DNA of 64,000 nucleotides from Ramlibacter alkalitolerans (lineage in GTDB: Bacteria; Pseudomonadota; Gammaproteobacteria; Burkholderiales; Burkholderiaceae_C). The stretch lies in assembly GCF_016722765.1 (NCBI RefSeq), contig NZ_JAEQND010000013.1, forward strand, positions 124,001 through 188,000, written 5' to 3'. The notes under the pieces were generated by a model. It was not told the DNA's origin. It worked only from the letters and a program-made list of their open reading frames with translations, and searched no databases. The translations under genes and the position numbers were made by a program. This document shows positions 1-7,776 of this stretch, in pieces. How positions within the stretch are numbered: the first letter of the stretch is position 1; every line of letters starts with the position of its first letter.

Positions 1-82
1 GCTAGGGTTTACGCGGGTTCCCGCTGGATTGCCCGTGGAACGGGCAGCCGATGTGTCGACGCACATGTGAGCATCGGCTCAA

Positions 83-111
83 TTGCTTATAGGTGCATCC
101 GCACCTATACT
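83..111 (+). promoter_or_regulatory. parA promoter with embedded palindromic operator
   Basis: A sigma-70-like promoter: TTGCTT at 83-88, 17 bp, TATACT at 106-111. The spacer and start of the -10 box hold a perfect 8-bp inverted repeat with a 4-bp centre, ATAGGTGCATCCGCACCTAT (89-108). A protein bound there would block RNA polymerase, as expected for autoregulation of a par operon by its RHH or ParA protein. Binding is inference. Confidence 0.7.
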
Positions 112-139
112 CAGCCGCGTCAAAACCAAGGGACTCCTC

Positions 140-814
140 ATGACGGTCATAGCCGTGTTGTCGCAGAAGGGTGGATGTGGGAAGACCACCATCGCTACCA
201 CCCTCGCCAAGGGCTACCAGCTCCAGGGCAAGGAAGTCCTGCTGGTCGACACCGACCCCCAAGGCAGCGCGCGCGACTGGGCCGCTGCGAACGAGCAGCA
301 GACGCTGCCTGTCGCGGGCCTGGACCGCCCCACCCTGGAGCGAGACATTAAGCCGGTGATGAAGGACGTGGATGTCGTCATCATCGACGGCGCGCCGCGG
401 CACGAGGCCATCATGGCCGCCGCCGTGAAGGTGGCCGACGTGGTGCTGATTCCCGTGCAGCCCAGCCCGTACGACGTCTGGGCGACTGCGGACCTGGTGA
501 GTCTGCTGGTGCAGCGCCAGGAGCTGCTCGGCACGCCGAAGGCAGCGTTCATCCTGAGTCGCGTCATCAAGCGCACGCGCATCGGCTCGGAAGTCCGCGA
601 GGCACTCGACGAGCTGCGGCTGCCGGTGCTCGAAGGCCACACCGTCCAGCGCGTCACCTACGCAAACGCCGCCGCCAAGGGCCTGACGGTCCTCGAGGTC
701 GAGCCCGATGGCGAAGCCGCTGCCGAAATCCAGGCAATCATGCGCGATGTCGACGCCCTGCTGAAAGGCGAGTTGAAGCTGAAACCCGTGAAGGAAGAAG
801 GAGCTGTGAAGTGA
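140..814 (+). CDS. parA: ParA partition ATPase
   Basis: ParA/MinD-family ATPase (224 aa) that drives segregation of low-copy plasmids. The deviant Walker A motif KGGCGKTT lies at about residues 10-17, followed by VDTDPQG (Walker A') and VVIIDGAPR (Walker B). There is no N-terminal DNA-binding domain, so it is the short type Ib form, which normally works with a small RHH centromere-binding protein. The next gene encodes such a protein and its GTG start overlaps this stop, so the two are translationally coupled. The start at 140 is chosen because it gives the canonical MTVIAVLSQKGG N-terminus; an in-frame start at 83 lies inside the promoter. Confident on family. Confidence 0.93.
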   Translation: MTVIAVLSQKGGCGKTTIATTLAKGYQLQGKEVLLVDTDPQGSARDWAAANEQQTLPVAGLDRPTLERDIKPVMKDVDVVIIDGAPRHEAIMAAAVKVADVVLIPVQPSPYDVWATADLVSLLVQRQELLGTPKAAFILSRVIKRTRIGSEVREALDELRLPVLEGHTVQRVTYANAAAKGLTVLEVEPDGEAAAEIQAIMRDVDALLKGELKLKPVKEEGAVK

Positions 815-1032
815 AGCTGTCCGCTGCCCGTCCGAGTGCTGGCAAGGCCGCGCCCACCCTGTCGGAGTTGGCCGATAAACCAGAAACAGTCCGGCTGTCT
901 GTCATCCTCGAGGCGGACGTCCATACGCAGCTGAAAATCATGGCGGCGTCGGAGCGCAAGACGGTCTCCGACATCGTTCGCAACCTCGTCATCGAACAGC
1001 TCAAGGCGCATGGCGAAAAGAAATCCAGCTGA
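811..1032 (+). CDS. Small ribbon-helix-helix protein, ParG-like partner of ParA
   Basis: A 73-aa protein starting with GTG inside the parA stop codon (GTGA overlap). Residues 25-70 (VRLSVILEADVHTQLKIMAA... then a helix with SDIVRNLVIEQL) fit the beta-alpha-alpha ribbon-helix-helix fold of ParG/CopG proteins, with a flexible N-terminal tail as in ParG. Its likely role is binding the centromere and the palindromic operator at 89-108 and stimulating ParA. It overlaps repA by 23 bp, making parA-RHH-repA one operon. Function is inferred from fold and context. Confidence 0.75.
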   Translation: MKLSAARPSAGKAAPTLSELADKPETVRLSVILEADVHTQLKIMAASERKTVSDIVRNLVIEQLKAHGEKKSS

Positions 1033-1969
1033 GCCCACCGAGGCGGAAGACGCAGGACTGATTCTTTTCCCGAAGGCGCAGAAGCTCTTCGAGGAAGCCA
1101 TGGCCATCGAGGCCGTGGACGCGCAAGAGGCCGGTTCCATTGGCTACATGGCCCGCGCGCTGGTGCAGGCCACCATCCCGCACCGCGACCCTGGAAAGAC
1201 CGTGCCGGCATGGGGGCGCCACAACGGCGACCTGAGCTTGGTGATTCGCCCGGGCTACACGGTGAACAAGAAGAACGAGCCGGTGTCCCTCGGCTATCCG
1301 TACGGCACGGTGCCGCGCCTTCTGCTGGCGTGGCTGTCGACAGAGGCGGTGCGCACCCGGGAACGCAAGGTGGTCCTGGGTGAAACCCTATCGGGTTTCA
1401 TGCGCGAGCTAGGCATGGAACCCACAGGCGGCCGAAACGGCAGCATCACGCGGCTGCGCGAGCAGATGAAGCGCCTGTTCGCCTCGTCCATCAGCATCAA
1501 CTACGCGACACGCGACGCCTGGGCCGACGCCGGTTTCCGGATTAGCGACAAAGCCACAATCTGGTGGGACCCTGTGGCGCCCGAGCAGGCCGGTCTCTGG
1601 CAGTCCAGCGTGGTGCTCAGCGAGCAGTTCTTCAAGGAAGTGGTGGAGCACCCGGTGCCCATCGACCTACGCGCCCTAAAAGTCCTGCGCCAGTCGCCTC
1701 TCGCGCTGGACATCTACAGCTGGCTGACCTACCGGATGTTCTACCTGCGCCGGCCCACCCAGGTGCCGTGGGAGAGCCTGATGATGCAGTTCGGCTCCGA
1801 CTACGCCGAGGTGCGCATGTTCAAGCGGCGGTTCCTCGAGGCGCTCAAGCAGGTCACGGTGGTCTATCCCTGCCTGGTGGAGCCGGAAAAGGCGGGCCTG
1901 AAGCTCGCCCCAAGCAAGACCCACGTGCGCAAGATTACGGGCGGCGGGAAACCCGCGCTGGACCTTTGA
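1010..1969 (+). CDS. repA: RepA-type plasmid replication initiator
   Basis: A 319-aa protein that I assign to the plasmid-encoded RepA (RepA_C) group: a middle section with YGTVPRLLLAWLSTEAVRT and GxxRxQMKRLF-type winged-helix features, and a C-terminal LALDIYSWLTYRMFYLRRPTQVPW segment typical of the family. It should bind the iterons at 2365-3149 just downstream and open the origin. It starts inside the RHH gene, so replication and partition are co-transcribed from 83-111. The 3' end overlaps the convergent small gene at 1935-2180 by 35 bp. Confidence 0.8.
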   Translation: MAKRNPAEPTEAEDAGLILFPKAQKLFEEAMAIEAVDAQEAGSIGYMARALVQATIPHRDPGKTVPAWGRHNGDLSLVIRPGYTVNKKNEPVSLGYPYGTVPRLLLAWLSTEAVRTRERKVVLGETLSGFMRELGMEPTGGRNGSITRLREQMKRLFASSISINYATRDAWADAGFRISDKATIWWDPVAPEQAGLWQSSVVLSEQFFKEVVEHPVPIDLRALKVLRQSPLALDIYSWLTYRMFYLRRPTQVPWESLMMQFGSDYAEVRMFKRRFLEALKQVTVVYPCLVEPEKAGLKLAPSKTHVRKITGGGKPALDL

Positions 1970-2180
1970 CCATGCGTTCCAGCCAGCCCTCGATTTCGTC
2001 GTAATCGCGCAGGCCGCCAAGCCACCAGCCCACCGAGGCGACCAGGAAGCTCACGACATCCACTTCGTGGCCCGTTGCGGCCACGATGGTGAGGTACGTC
2101 GCGACCATCAGGGCATTCATGATGGTGTACTCGGCCAGCAGCCAAGGGGACGCGAGACGGGCGAGAGGCGATTTCGTCAT
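1935..2180 (-). CDS. Small two-helix membrane protein, unknown
   Basis: An 81-aa protein with two predicted transmembrane helices (about residues 12-32 and 40-56) and a charged C-terminal tail. I chose the ATG at 2180; longer in-frame starts run into the origin region. An extended -10-like sequence (TGCTATCAT) lies about 15 bp upstream of the start, so the mRNA would be nearly leaderless. It converges on repA with a 35-bp overlap, so the two transcripts would be antisense at their 3' ends. I recognise no family. Confidence 0.5.
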   Translation of the reverse strand: MTKSPLARLASPWLLAEYTIMNALMVATYLTIVAATGHEVDVVSFLVASVGWWLGGLRDYDEIEGWLERMVKGPARVSRRP

Positions 2181-2364
2181 GGTGAATAGATGATAGCACA
2201 TTTCGCCGGGGAAAGCCAGTGCTTCGTGGTACAGTGGCCACGACGGGGCCCTTGTGAAAACCCTGTGCATAACCCTGTGATTTTCCTGAGTTGTTAGCGC
2301 ATTACTTGGCACGCCCGCCGCGCATAAACAGACCCGAAACCGCGCATAGCGAGTCACACCCCGG

Positions 2365-2380
2365 CGCATAAGCTGTCACG
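2365..2380 (+). repeat. Iteron copy 1
   Basis: CGCATAAGCTGTCACG. One of four direct repeats in the presumed origin; likely RepA-binding site. Confidence 0.7.
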
Positions 2381-2858
2381 CGAACTCCCCGCTGAGCCAA
2401 TACTGGCGCGGGTTTCAGCCCTCTCCTGTATTCTTCCCCTGTAGTCCTTTAAAAGGTTTCCGGTAGAAAAGGGCCAAAAATCAGGGGACAACCTGGCGCT
2501 GCGCGGCTTTGAACAAGTCCACAGGACCCTAGTTTTGACACCCTGCCAACACGACGGTCCAAGAACAGCCGTCAGCAGGAAGACGGTCACCCCACCCGCA
2601 GCTGGCCAAGCAACCGGCTGGTGCACGTCGAGCAGGAGCAATACCCAACCGGCCAGCCTAGGACCCGTCGAATCCCCGGCTGGGCCATGCAGGAGCGCCT
2701 GAGCGCCGTTTCCGCGGCTGCTGGAGCTTCCGCAGGGCAACGGGGCCCGGCACCCAGCCCGAGCGGCGCCCGAGAGCGCCAGGCCCGGTCTGGGCCTGAG
2801 CTAGCGCCCAGGCCGCGCCGTAGTTAAGCCCGGTGCCCCGGCGCTGGTCGGAACCGCA

Positions 2859-2874
2859 CGCATAAGTTGTCACG
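2859..2874 (+). repeat. Iteron copy 2
   Basis: CGCATAAGTTGTCACG, two mismatches to the commonest form. Confidence 0.7.
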
Positions 2875-3050
2875 TTAGGCGCCCTCGCGGTGGTAAGAGC
2901 TGGTGCTGTCGAGAACGGCACAACCAGCTTCGAGCCCGTCGCGTGACAGGATATGCGCTAGGCGAGCAGCGCCAAGCCCGCGTACTAGAAGAATTTCGGC
3001 TCAGCCATCCTGGTAGCACCTCGCGCGCCTTGGGGCTGGGCCCGCTCTCA

Positions 3051-3066
3051 CGCATAAACTGTCACA
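3051..3066 (+). repeat. Iteron copy 3
   Basis: CGCATAAACTGTCACA, 15 of 16 identical to copy 4. Confidence 0.7.
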
Positions 3067-3133
3067 GAACCGGCCTGCTGCCCTGCCTGGTCGAGCAGAG
3101 CCCGGGCGCAGGCTCTAAACACCGCCCCCGGCA

Positions 3134-3149
3134 CGCATAAACTGTCACG
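3134..3149 (+). repeat. Iteron copy 4
   Basis: CGCATAAACTGTCACG. The same 16-mer occurs exactly at 35302-35317. Confidence 0.7.
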
Positions 3150-3182
3150 TCTTGGGCGTGTGTCCGGCTTTAGGCCGAGGCT

Positions 3183-3419
3183 TTACGCCTGCGGCAGCCG
3201 AAACGAACTGCGCAGCTCCTTGAGGCTGTGGCGCGTCATGCGCGCAATCATCTCGTTGGGAATCTGGGCAGCCACAATCGCCTCGGCCTGAGCGAGCAGG
3301 CCCGCGAGCTGCTCCTCGGTCATGGATGTGGGCACGTCCAACCCCAGGGTGGCCAGGAGCTCCACCTGCGCGTCCGACAGGCAGACCGTGCCGGAGATGG
3401 AAAGCGGGGTGTGGGGCAT
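3183..3419 (-). CDS. Small unknown protein at the end of the parB operon
   Basis: A 78-aa soluble, mostly helical protein with no recognisable domain. It begins 12 bp after the parB stop codon on the same strand, so it is the third gene of a 4774-to-3183 operon. It lies next to the iteron array. Position suggests a plasmid-maintenance accessory role, but nothing in the sequence shows one. Confidence 0.6.
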   Translation of the reverse strand: MPHTPLSISGTVCLSDAQVELLATLGLDVPTSMTEEQLAGLLAQAEAIVAAQIPNEMIARMTRHSLKELRSSFRLPQA

Positions 3420-3431
3420 CGTGGGCTGCTT

Positions 3432-4355
3432 TCAGTCTGAGGGCAGGTTCCGAAGGGCCTCGATGAGGCGTGGCACCAGCGAGAATTCGTCTCGCGGGAT
3501 TTCCTCATTGAGCATCCGCAGCAGGCGCTTGGCCTGGCCCACCTGCAGCCGGGTGTCCAGGCGCAGAACTGGCTGTTCGCGTGCATCGGCCTTGCCCTTG
3601 GGCTTCGGGGCGGTGCTGAACTGCGGCACTCCCCCGGCGGGCAGCCCTCGCCCGGTCTCCCAGTCCACTGACGGCGCGCCGTACTTCAGGTGCGGCTTCA
3701 CCGGCGCTTCTGCAGCACCTTGGACCTCGGCGGCGGCCTTCACCAGCACGCTCTTCGGAATCTTCTTTTCGCCGCGGCTGAGAGCCTCGGCAAGCAGCGC
3801 CTGCTGCTTCTCCGGCGGCAATGCCATCAGCGCGTTGAAGGTGGTGTAGCCGTCGATGAGGCCCAGCTCGAGCGCGTCCTTCGCCGGGCCCTCTGCGACG
3901 AGCATCTGCAGGTGCCGGGAGACCCAGGTCTCGTGCTTGCCAAGCGACTTGGCCAGCTGCCGCTGCGAGATTGGAAAGGTGTCGAGCGCCTTCTTCAGCG
4001 AGCGGGCGATGTCCAGCGGAGAGAGCTCCTCGCGCTGGATGTTTTCGGACAGCTGCTTGACCAGGCGCAGCTGGTCATCCTCGCGGTCTTCCTGCACGAG
4101 GCAGGGCACTCGCTCGAGGCCGGCCAGCTTGGACGCCCGCCATCGGCGCTCGCCGGCGACGATGATGTAATCCCACCGCCCTTCCCCTTTGCGCACAAGC
4201 AGGGGTTCGAGCACACCGTTCTCTTTGATGTTCTCTGCCAGGCTGCGCAGCGCTTCGGTCGTTTCCTTGGACGGAGCGCCGTCAAAGTCGCGCCGCGGCT
4301 GGTCCGGGTCGGGCCGCAGCTGCGAGACCTTGATGTCGAGGATTTCGCGCGCCAT
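3432..4355 (-). CDS. parB: ParB/Spo0J-family partition protein
   Basis: A 307-aa ParB-family protein. The N-terminal ParB/Srx CTPase domain carries the GERRWRA motif (about residues 71-77) and the LRPDPDQPR box. A central HTH domain (about 125-190, SQRQLAKSLGKHETWVSRHLQML) binds the centromere. A Pro/Lys-rich linker and a C-terminal helical dimerisation region follow. I chose the ATG at 4355 because it lies 2 bp after the stop of the upstream gene. There is no ParA next to it; the only ParA here is at 140-814, with its own RHH partner. Confidence 0.9.
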   Translation of the reverse strand: MAREILDIKVSQLRPDPDQPRRDFDGAPSKETTEALRSLAENIKENGVLEPLLVRKGEGRWDYIIVAGERRWRASKLAGLERVPCLVQEDREDDQLRLVKQLSENIQREELSPLDIARSLKKALDTFPISQRQLAKSLGKHETWVSRHLQMLVAEGPAKDALELGLIDGYTTFNALMALPPEKQQALLAEALSRGEKKIPKSVLVKAAAEVQGAAEAPVKPHLKYGAPSVDWETGRGLPAGGVPQFSTAPKPKGKADAREQPVLRLDTRLQVGQAKRLLRMLNEEIPRDEFSLVPRLIEALRNLPSD

Positions 4356-4357
4356 GG

Positions 4358-4774
4358 TCAGCTGGCCTGCGGCGGGTACACGTACGTCGCCCACCAATAC
4401 AGCACCGTGTAGGTGTAGCTGGCCAGGCTCACGCCAAGCAGCGCCGCGTCGGCGCGCACCTGGTTGGAGAGCGTCTCTGGCAGCAGCAGGTTCACCTGCA
4501 CCCAGCCGGTATCCGAGACGGTTCGGGGAATCCGGAACTGAAGGCCCTGCTCATAGGGCTTTTCTTCCAGGAAACGCCGGAACGCTGCTTCGTGCATCTT
4601 GATGAGCGTGTCGTAGCGATACGCGGCGATTGCTTTGAGGTACCCGCGCATCTGCTCGGGGATGCGGGTCTGATTGAGCTGCAGCTCTTCGTCGCGCTCG
4701 ATGCGCGGGCGGCCGCGCTTTCGCCGCTGCGGCGCCTCACCCGACACGGGGGCGCCCCGGCTCGGTGAGGACAA
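4358..4774 (-). CDS. Putative DNA-binding regulator with an AT-hook-like N-terminus
   Basis: A 138-aa protein, first gene of the parB operon. Residues 16-25 (RRKRGRPRIE) match an AT-hook-like RGRP core; the rest is alpha/beta with two repeated halves, each with a strand followed by helices (NQTRIPEQMRGYLKAIA, and VNLLLPETLSNQVRADA), reminiscent of tandem ribbon-helix-helix units. Its promoter overlaps CTCTATAGAG (4802-4811) and the palindrome at 4829-4848, so it may autoregulate the operon. DNA binding is inference. Confidence 0.6.
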   Translation of the reverse strand: MSSPSRGAPVSGEAPQRRKRGRPRIERDEELQLNQTRIPEQMRGYLKAIAAYRYDTLIKMHEAAFRRFLEEKPYEQGLQFRIPRTVSDTGWVQVNLLLPETLSNQVRADAALLGVSLASYTYTVLYWWATYVYPPQAS

Positions 4775-4800
4775 GACCGACTCCTAGGTTAAATGCGGCC

Positions 4801-4829
4801 ACTCTATAGAGCCCATTTTGGGGTGTCAA
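4801..4829 (-). promoter_or_regulatory. parB-operon promoter (sigma-70-like)
   Basis: Reading on the minus strand: TTGACA (4829-4824), 17 bp, TAGAGT (4806-4801). The -10 region lies inside the perfect palindrome CTCTATAGAG (4802-4811), and the -35 box abuts the 20-bp palindrome at 4829-4848. Confidence 0.65.
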
Positions 4830-4848
4830 GCTTTCCCCGGGGAAAGCT
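4829..4848. promoter_or_regulatory. 20-bp perfect palindrome, candidate parS or operator
   Basis: AGCTTTCCCCGGGGAAAGCT. The CTTTCCCCGGGGAAAG core recurs at 12562-12577 (perfect) and with one mismatch at 36599-36614, so it is not just a local operator. Its place directly upstream of the parB operon makes it a candidate ParB-binding centromere site. Confidence 0.5.
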
Positions 4849-4859
4849 GCAGGCCGCGA

Positions 4860-5030
4860 GGGGTGCCTTTCCTCGGTCCACCGAGGGGAGCGGCTCGGGC
4901 AAGGCCCCTGCAACGTAGGTGTCTGCGCGTCGCGGAAACCCCACGCGTAATCCCGGATTGGCGACGAGCCGGGAAACACCGACCGTCAACCACGAGGTCC
5001 GAATGCTCCAACTTTCGCGAAGTGGCGCGG
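4860..5030. other. Intergenic stretch without a gene
   Basis: Between the parB operon promoter and the next promoter I see no credible gene, only a 7-bp inverted repeat, CCTCGGT-CC-ACCGAGG (4871-4886). Confidence 0.5.
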
Positions 5031-5056
5031 AACGCACGTGTGTGCTAGATGTCTAA
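5031..5056 (+). promoter_or_regulatory. Class B (ECF-type) promoter candidate: AACGCA-N15-TCTAA
   Basis: AACGCA at 5031-5036 and TCTAA at 5052-5056, exactly the 15-bp spacing of the other class B elements. It would drive the gene at 5231, from which it is now separated by the MITE at 5076-5205. Confidence 0.5.
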
Positions 5057-5075
5057 CAAAGAACGCATTAAAAAT

Positions 5076-5205
5076 GGCTCTGTCACAAATCTGTGTTGGT
5101 CCCCTCTGACGGCGCCGCCCCACGCAGAGCCCGTGCAGAACGAGGCTGGGCGCGGCATTGCAGCGTTTTCGGCCAACCCCACCAACACGATTCGGTGACA
5201 GAGCC
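5076..5205. mobile_element. MITE-like element, 130 bp, with TIRs and 8-bp target duplication
   Basis: Terminal inverted repeats of about 25 bp (5076-5100 and the complement of 5181-5205) both begin GGCTCTGTCAC and end GTGTTGGT, with a few internal mismatches. The element is flanked by an identical 8-bp direct repeat, TTAAAAAT (5068-5075 and 5206-5213). There is no room for a transposase. An 8-bp duplication and a GGCTCTGT-type terminus fit an IS6-family relative mobilised in trans; the family assignment is tentative. Confidence 0.8.
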
Positions 5206-5230
5206 TTAAAAATAGCATAATGGAATAACG

Positions 5231-5731
5231 ATGCTGGCCCTTCTGAAAGACATCGGCCGAGCGCTGTACAACGCGGCAGCGAACGTCGGAGACAAAATCA
5301 ACGCGTTCGAAGACTGGCGCAACCGGAACTGCCCGTCCTACGACGGCCAGTACTCGGATGACGACGAGTGGCTGTCGGACCGCCACGGCACTGGCGCCTC
5401 GAGCTCCACGGCGACACCCCTGCACCTGGTGAACCCGGCCACGGGGCTGCCGATGCTCAATGACTTCGTGGATGTGCGAGGCAACCCCTTCGGCAGTGAC
5501 CTGGCAGACAGCCTGGGTAAGCCTGAAGGCGGCTTTCTGTCGGGCGTGTGCGACATGTTCAGCAGCGTCGGCTCAGCTCTCGGCGGGGCCATCGACGTCT
5601 GCGGCGACGCCTTCTCGTCGATGCACGACAGCTCTCCGACCAGCCACACCCTCGAATGCGGCAGCCCGATGGACTTCGGTTCCCCGTGGGACAACGGTTG
5701 CTGCAGCTTCGACCACAACAACGGCTTCTGA
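5231..5731 (+). CDS. Conserved-looking plasmid protein with NPATGLPM and GNPFG motifs
   Basis: A 166-aa acidic protein with eight Cys spread over the C-terminal half and the motifs NPATGLPM (about residues 66-73) and GNPFGSD (about 83-89), which I recall from small hypothetical proteins of proteobacterial conjugative elements. It has no signal peptide or clear transmembrane segment. It lies directly downstream of the MITE; a TAGCATAAT stretch (5213-5221), part of it from the target-site duplication, may also serve as a -10. Function unknown. Confidence 0.65.
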   Translation: MLALLKDIGRALYNAAANVGDKINAFEDWRNRNCPSYDGQYSDDDEWLSDRHGTGASSSTATPLHLVNPATGLPMLNDFVDVRGNPFGSDLADSLGKPEGGFLSGVCDMFSSVGSALGGAIDVCGDAFSSMHDSSPTSHTLECGSPMDFGSPWDNGCCSFDHNNGF

Positions 5732-5776
5732 ACCGCTGGGGCCTGCTCTTCTGCTCGGTGCATCACCGGGCAGTTT

Positions 5777-6418
5777 TCATTTCCACTGAACGGTTGCCGG
5801 CGCCGTGTACGGATTGACGCCGGTGACGGTGGCGCGTTGCGCGAAACCGGTGCGCGGCTGGGTGGCGGGAACGCTGGCGGCCGCAGCGTATTTCCTCGTG
5901 CCGCCGGAGTTGAGGATGGAGCTGCCGTCCTTCACCCCCGCGGCGCGCACGATTTTGTCGACATACTCGGCCCCGGCGTAAAGCGAACCGGTGTTGTACA
6001 TGCTCAGCGCGTGCCGCAGTGCCTTTTGTCCATCCCCGAACTGCGCCTTCGCGACGGCGTAGTTCTCCTTCAGGATATGGGCGCCCGTCTTGATGTTCAT
6101 GCAGGGGTCGAACACCTGCTCCAGGGTGAGCCCCAGGCGCTCCACGTTGCGCGAGTTGATTTGCATGAGGCCCAGGTCCAGCAGCCTGCCGTGCTGCAGC
6201 AGGTACTTCGCCACTGCGATGGCTTCAGGCTTGCTTTTCGGGGCGTAGGTCTTCAGGTACTTTTTGCGCTGCGAGTACGGCAAGTGCGCGGGCCCGTTGT
6301 CCAGGATGGAGAACGGGTTTCCGTTGGATTCGACCCGCATGATGGCAGCGAGCGTCTGCGTCCCGACGTCGGGGGCGCACTGCTGCATCATGGGCGTCCA
6401 CATGCCGACATCAATCAT
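5777..6418 (-). CDS. VirB1-like lytic transglycosylase
   Basis: A 213-aa protein with an SLT (lysozyme-like) domain. The catalytic glutamate is E30 in IMRVESNGNP, followed by LGLMQINSRN (about 84-93), CMNIKTGAHIL and a JSMYNTG-like segment (ALSMYNTGSL, about 140-149), the order usual for VirB1/IagB enzymes. Such enzymes locally open peptidoglycan for type IV secretion assembly. No signal peptide is visible on this start, so either export uses another route or the start is upstream of what I can support. No other VirB gene lies in the window. Confidence 0.85.
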   Translation of the reverse strand: MIDVGMWTPMMQQCAPDVGTQTLAAIMRVESNGNPFSILDNGPAHLPYSQRKKYLKTYAPKSKPEAIAVAKYLLQHGRLLDLGLMQINSRNVERLGLTLEQVFDPCMNIKTGAHILKENYAVAKAQFGDGQKALRHALSMYNTGSLYAGAEYVDKIVRAAGVKDGSSILNSGGTRKYAAAASVPATQPRTGFAQRATVTGVNPYTAPATVQWK

Positions 6419-6492
6419 TCAAGGGCGCTCCAGGGAAGAGAGATACCCTCGTTTGACAACGGCCACCTTGATATGTGGCCAGAAAGGGCGGC

Positions 6493-7626
6493 TTAGCGCT
6501 CCAGCGCGCGCTCTTTGGCGGCCTGGCGGGGCTCCAGGCCCAGGTCCGCAGCCAGCGCCTTCTTGAACTGCTCGGACGTGTAGAACTCCGGGTCCTTCTG
6601 GAAGAAGGCGACGAAGCGCTCGCTCATGCCCTTGGCGTTGTTCTTCCAGTCTTGCGCGGCGTATTCCTTGCCGATGTCGGGCCTGACGAAGGCAAAGAGC
6701 TCGCGGCCGCGGCTGGCCGGCGGCACCACCTTGGGCTTGCCGTCTTCACCGGGCGTGGTGTTGAGCTGCTCGTTGGCGTAGTGGAAGGCGAGGTACACCG
6801 CGGTCTCGGGGTGACGGCGCATGTAGCCAATCTTGTCGGGGCGCACCCAGAACTCACCGTACCTGTTGCGGTCGGTCCCGGGAATCTTCTCCTTGGTGTC
6901 CTCGCGCAGGTGGAAGGAGTCGGACTTGCCCAGAAAGTCGCCGCCCGTGGACTCGAGCATCACGCTCTTGCCGGTGCCCTTGCAGGTGACGAGGATGTCC
7001 GGCAGCCCGATTTCCTTGTTCCCTTCCACGGTCGTCTTGTCGTAGAACTCCAGCTCGCCGGCGCCCTTGCCAATGCGGGTGAATTCCAGCGTGCCTTCGG
7101 GGAACCAGGAGCAAATGAGGTCCTCGGTGCGCTCGATGCGGTAGTTCTCTTTGGCCCACTCGACTTCACCGTAGGTCGCGCCCTTCTTCTTCGGGTCCTT
7201 GTAGAAGATGCTCGAGTCGTAGGCGGCCTTGTCCAGGAGCGCCTTGGGCACGCAAGCACCCTCTTGCAGCTTCAGGCTGGCGTATTCGGCTCGCGCGAGC
7301 ACGTCCTTGTGCAGCGACAGCGGCTTGGCGCAGCCCGTGAGCCAGACCGTCGTGTAGCGGTCATCGGACTTGTTCACGACCAGGCTGGAGATGGTGACCT
7401 GCGGGCCGGCCTTCCACTCGCGGTAGTGCTGCGAGGCTTCAGCCTTCCACTCCAGCAGCTCGGCGCGCTCGACCAGCCGGGGCTCTTCGACCAGGCGCTC
7501 CTTGGCCAGGCGTTCGGCCGTGACGAAGAAACGCTCGTCGCTTTCTGCAACATGGATGTAGCCGTACGCCGGGTTGGAAGGCGCGGGCTTGACGCCGGTG
7601 ACGCAATACAGCAGGTCGGTCGACAC
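6493..7626 (-). CDS. Unknown 377-aa protein with the C-terminal basic/ER tail
   Basis: A soluble, charged alpha/beta protein from a GTG start. I recognise no domain. It ends ...AAKERALER, one of about 14 unrelated proteins here that finish in a basic stretch plus (G/E/S/D)R. It follows the gene at 9006-7777 on the same strand with a 150-bp gap that contains its own promoter-like box (TTGCAC ... GTATAGC near 7752-7773) and a leader hairpin, so it may be transcribed separately. Confidence 0.7.
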   Translation of the reverse strand: MSTDLLYCVTGVKPAPSNPAYGYIHVAESDERFFVTAERLAKERLVEEPRLVERAELLEWKAEASQHYREWKAGPQVTISSLVVNKSDDRYTTVWLTGCAKPLSLHKDVLARAEYASLKLQEGACVPKALLDKAAYDSSIFYKDPKKKGATYGEVEWAKENYRIERTEDLICSWFPEGTLEFTRIGKGAGELEFYDKTTVEGNKEIGLPDILVTCKGTGKSVMLESTGGDFLGKSDSFHLREDTKEKIPGTDRNRYGEFWVRPDKIGYMRRHPETAVYLAFHYANEQLNTTPGEDGKPKVVPPASRGRELFAFVRPDIGKEYAAQDWKNNAKGMSERFVAFFQKDPEFYTSEQFKKALAADLGLEPRQAAKERALER

Positions 7627-7746
7627 GAGGGCTCCGTTTCGGACACTGAATGTCCCGTGTAGGAACCCCGGTTTAAATGCGACGCGCGCAGCGAAAAGGG
7701 CTCCAAGATTTCTCTTTAGAGCCCTCTCGTGCGCGGCTATTTGCTA

Positions 7747-7773
7747 TACGGAAGTTTGCCTTCCGCGTGCAAT
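7747..7773 (-). promoter_or_regulatory. Promoter-like box upstream of the 377-aa gene
   Basis: Minus-strand TTGCAC followed 17-18 bp later by GTATAGC, at 7773-7747 approximately. The GTATAGCAAA core also precedes the genes at 15872, 17928, 22301 (as GTATATCAAA) and 25388. Confidence 0.35.
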
Positions 7774-7776
7774 CGC

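Larger units (their letters stand above)
2320..3149. other. Iteron-type replication origin (oriV), non-coding
   Basis: About 800 bp without a convincing gene, downstream of repA. It holds four copies of a 16-bp iteron, consensus CGCATAA(A/G)(C/T)TGTCAC(G/A): 2365-2380, 2859-2874, 3051-3066 and 3134-3149, plus degenerate half-copies at 2321-2330 and 2343-2359. All four lie in the same orientation. A relatively A+T-richer patch sits near 2430-2480. Spacing between iterons is irregular (83 to 480 bp), unlike the tight arrays of classical iteron plasmids. Origin function is inferred from iterons next to repA. Confidence 0.75.
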
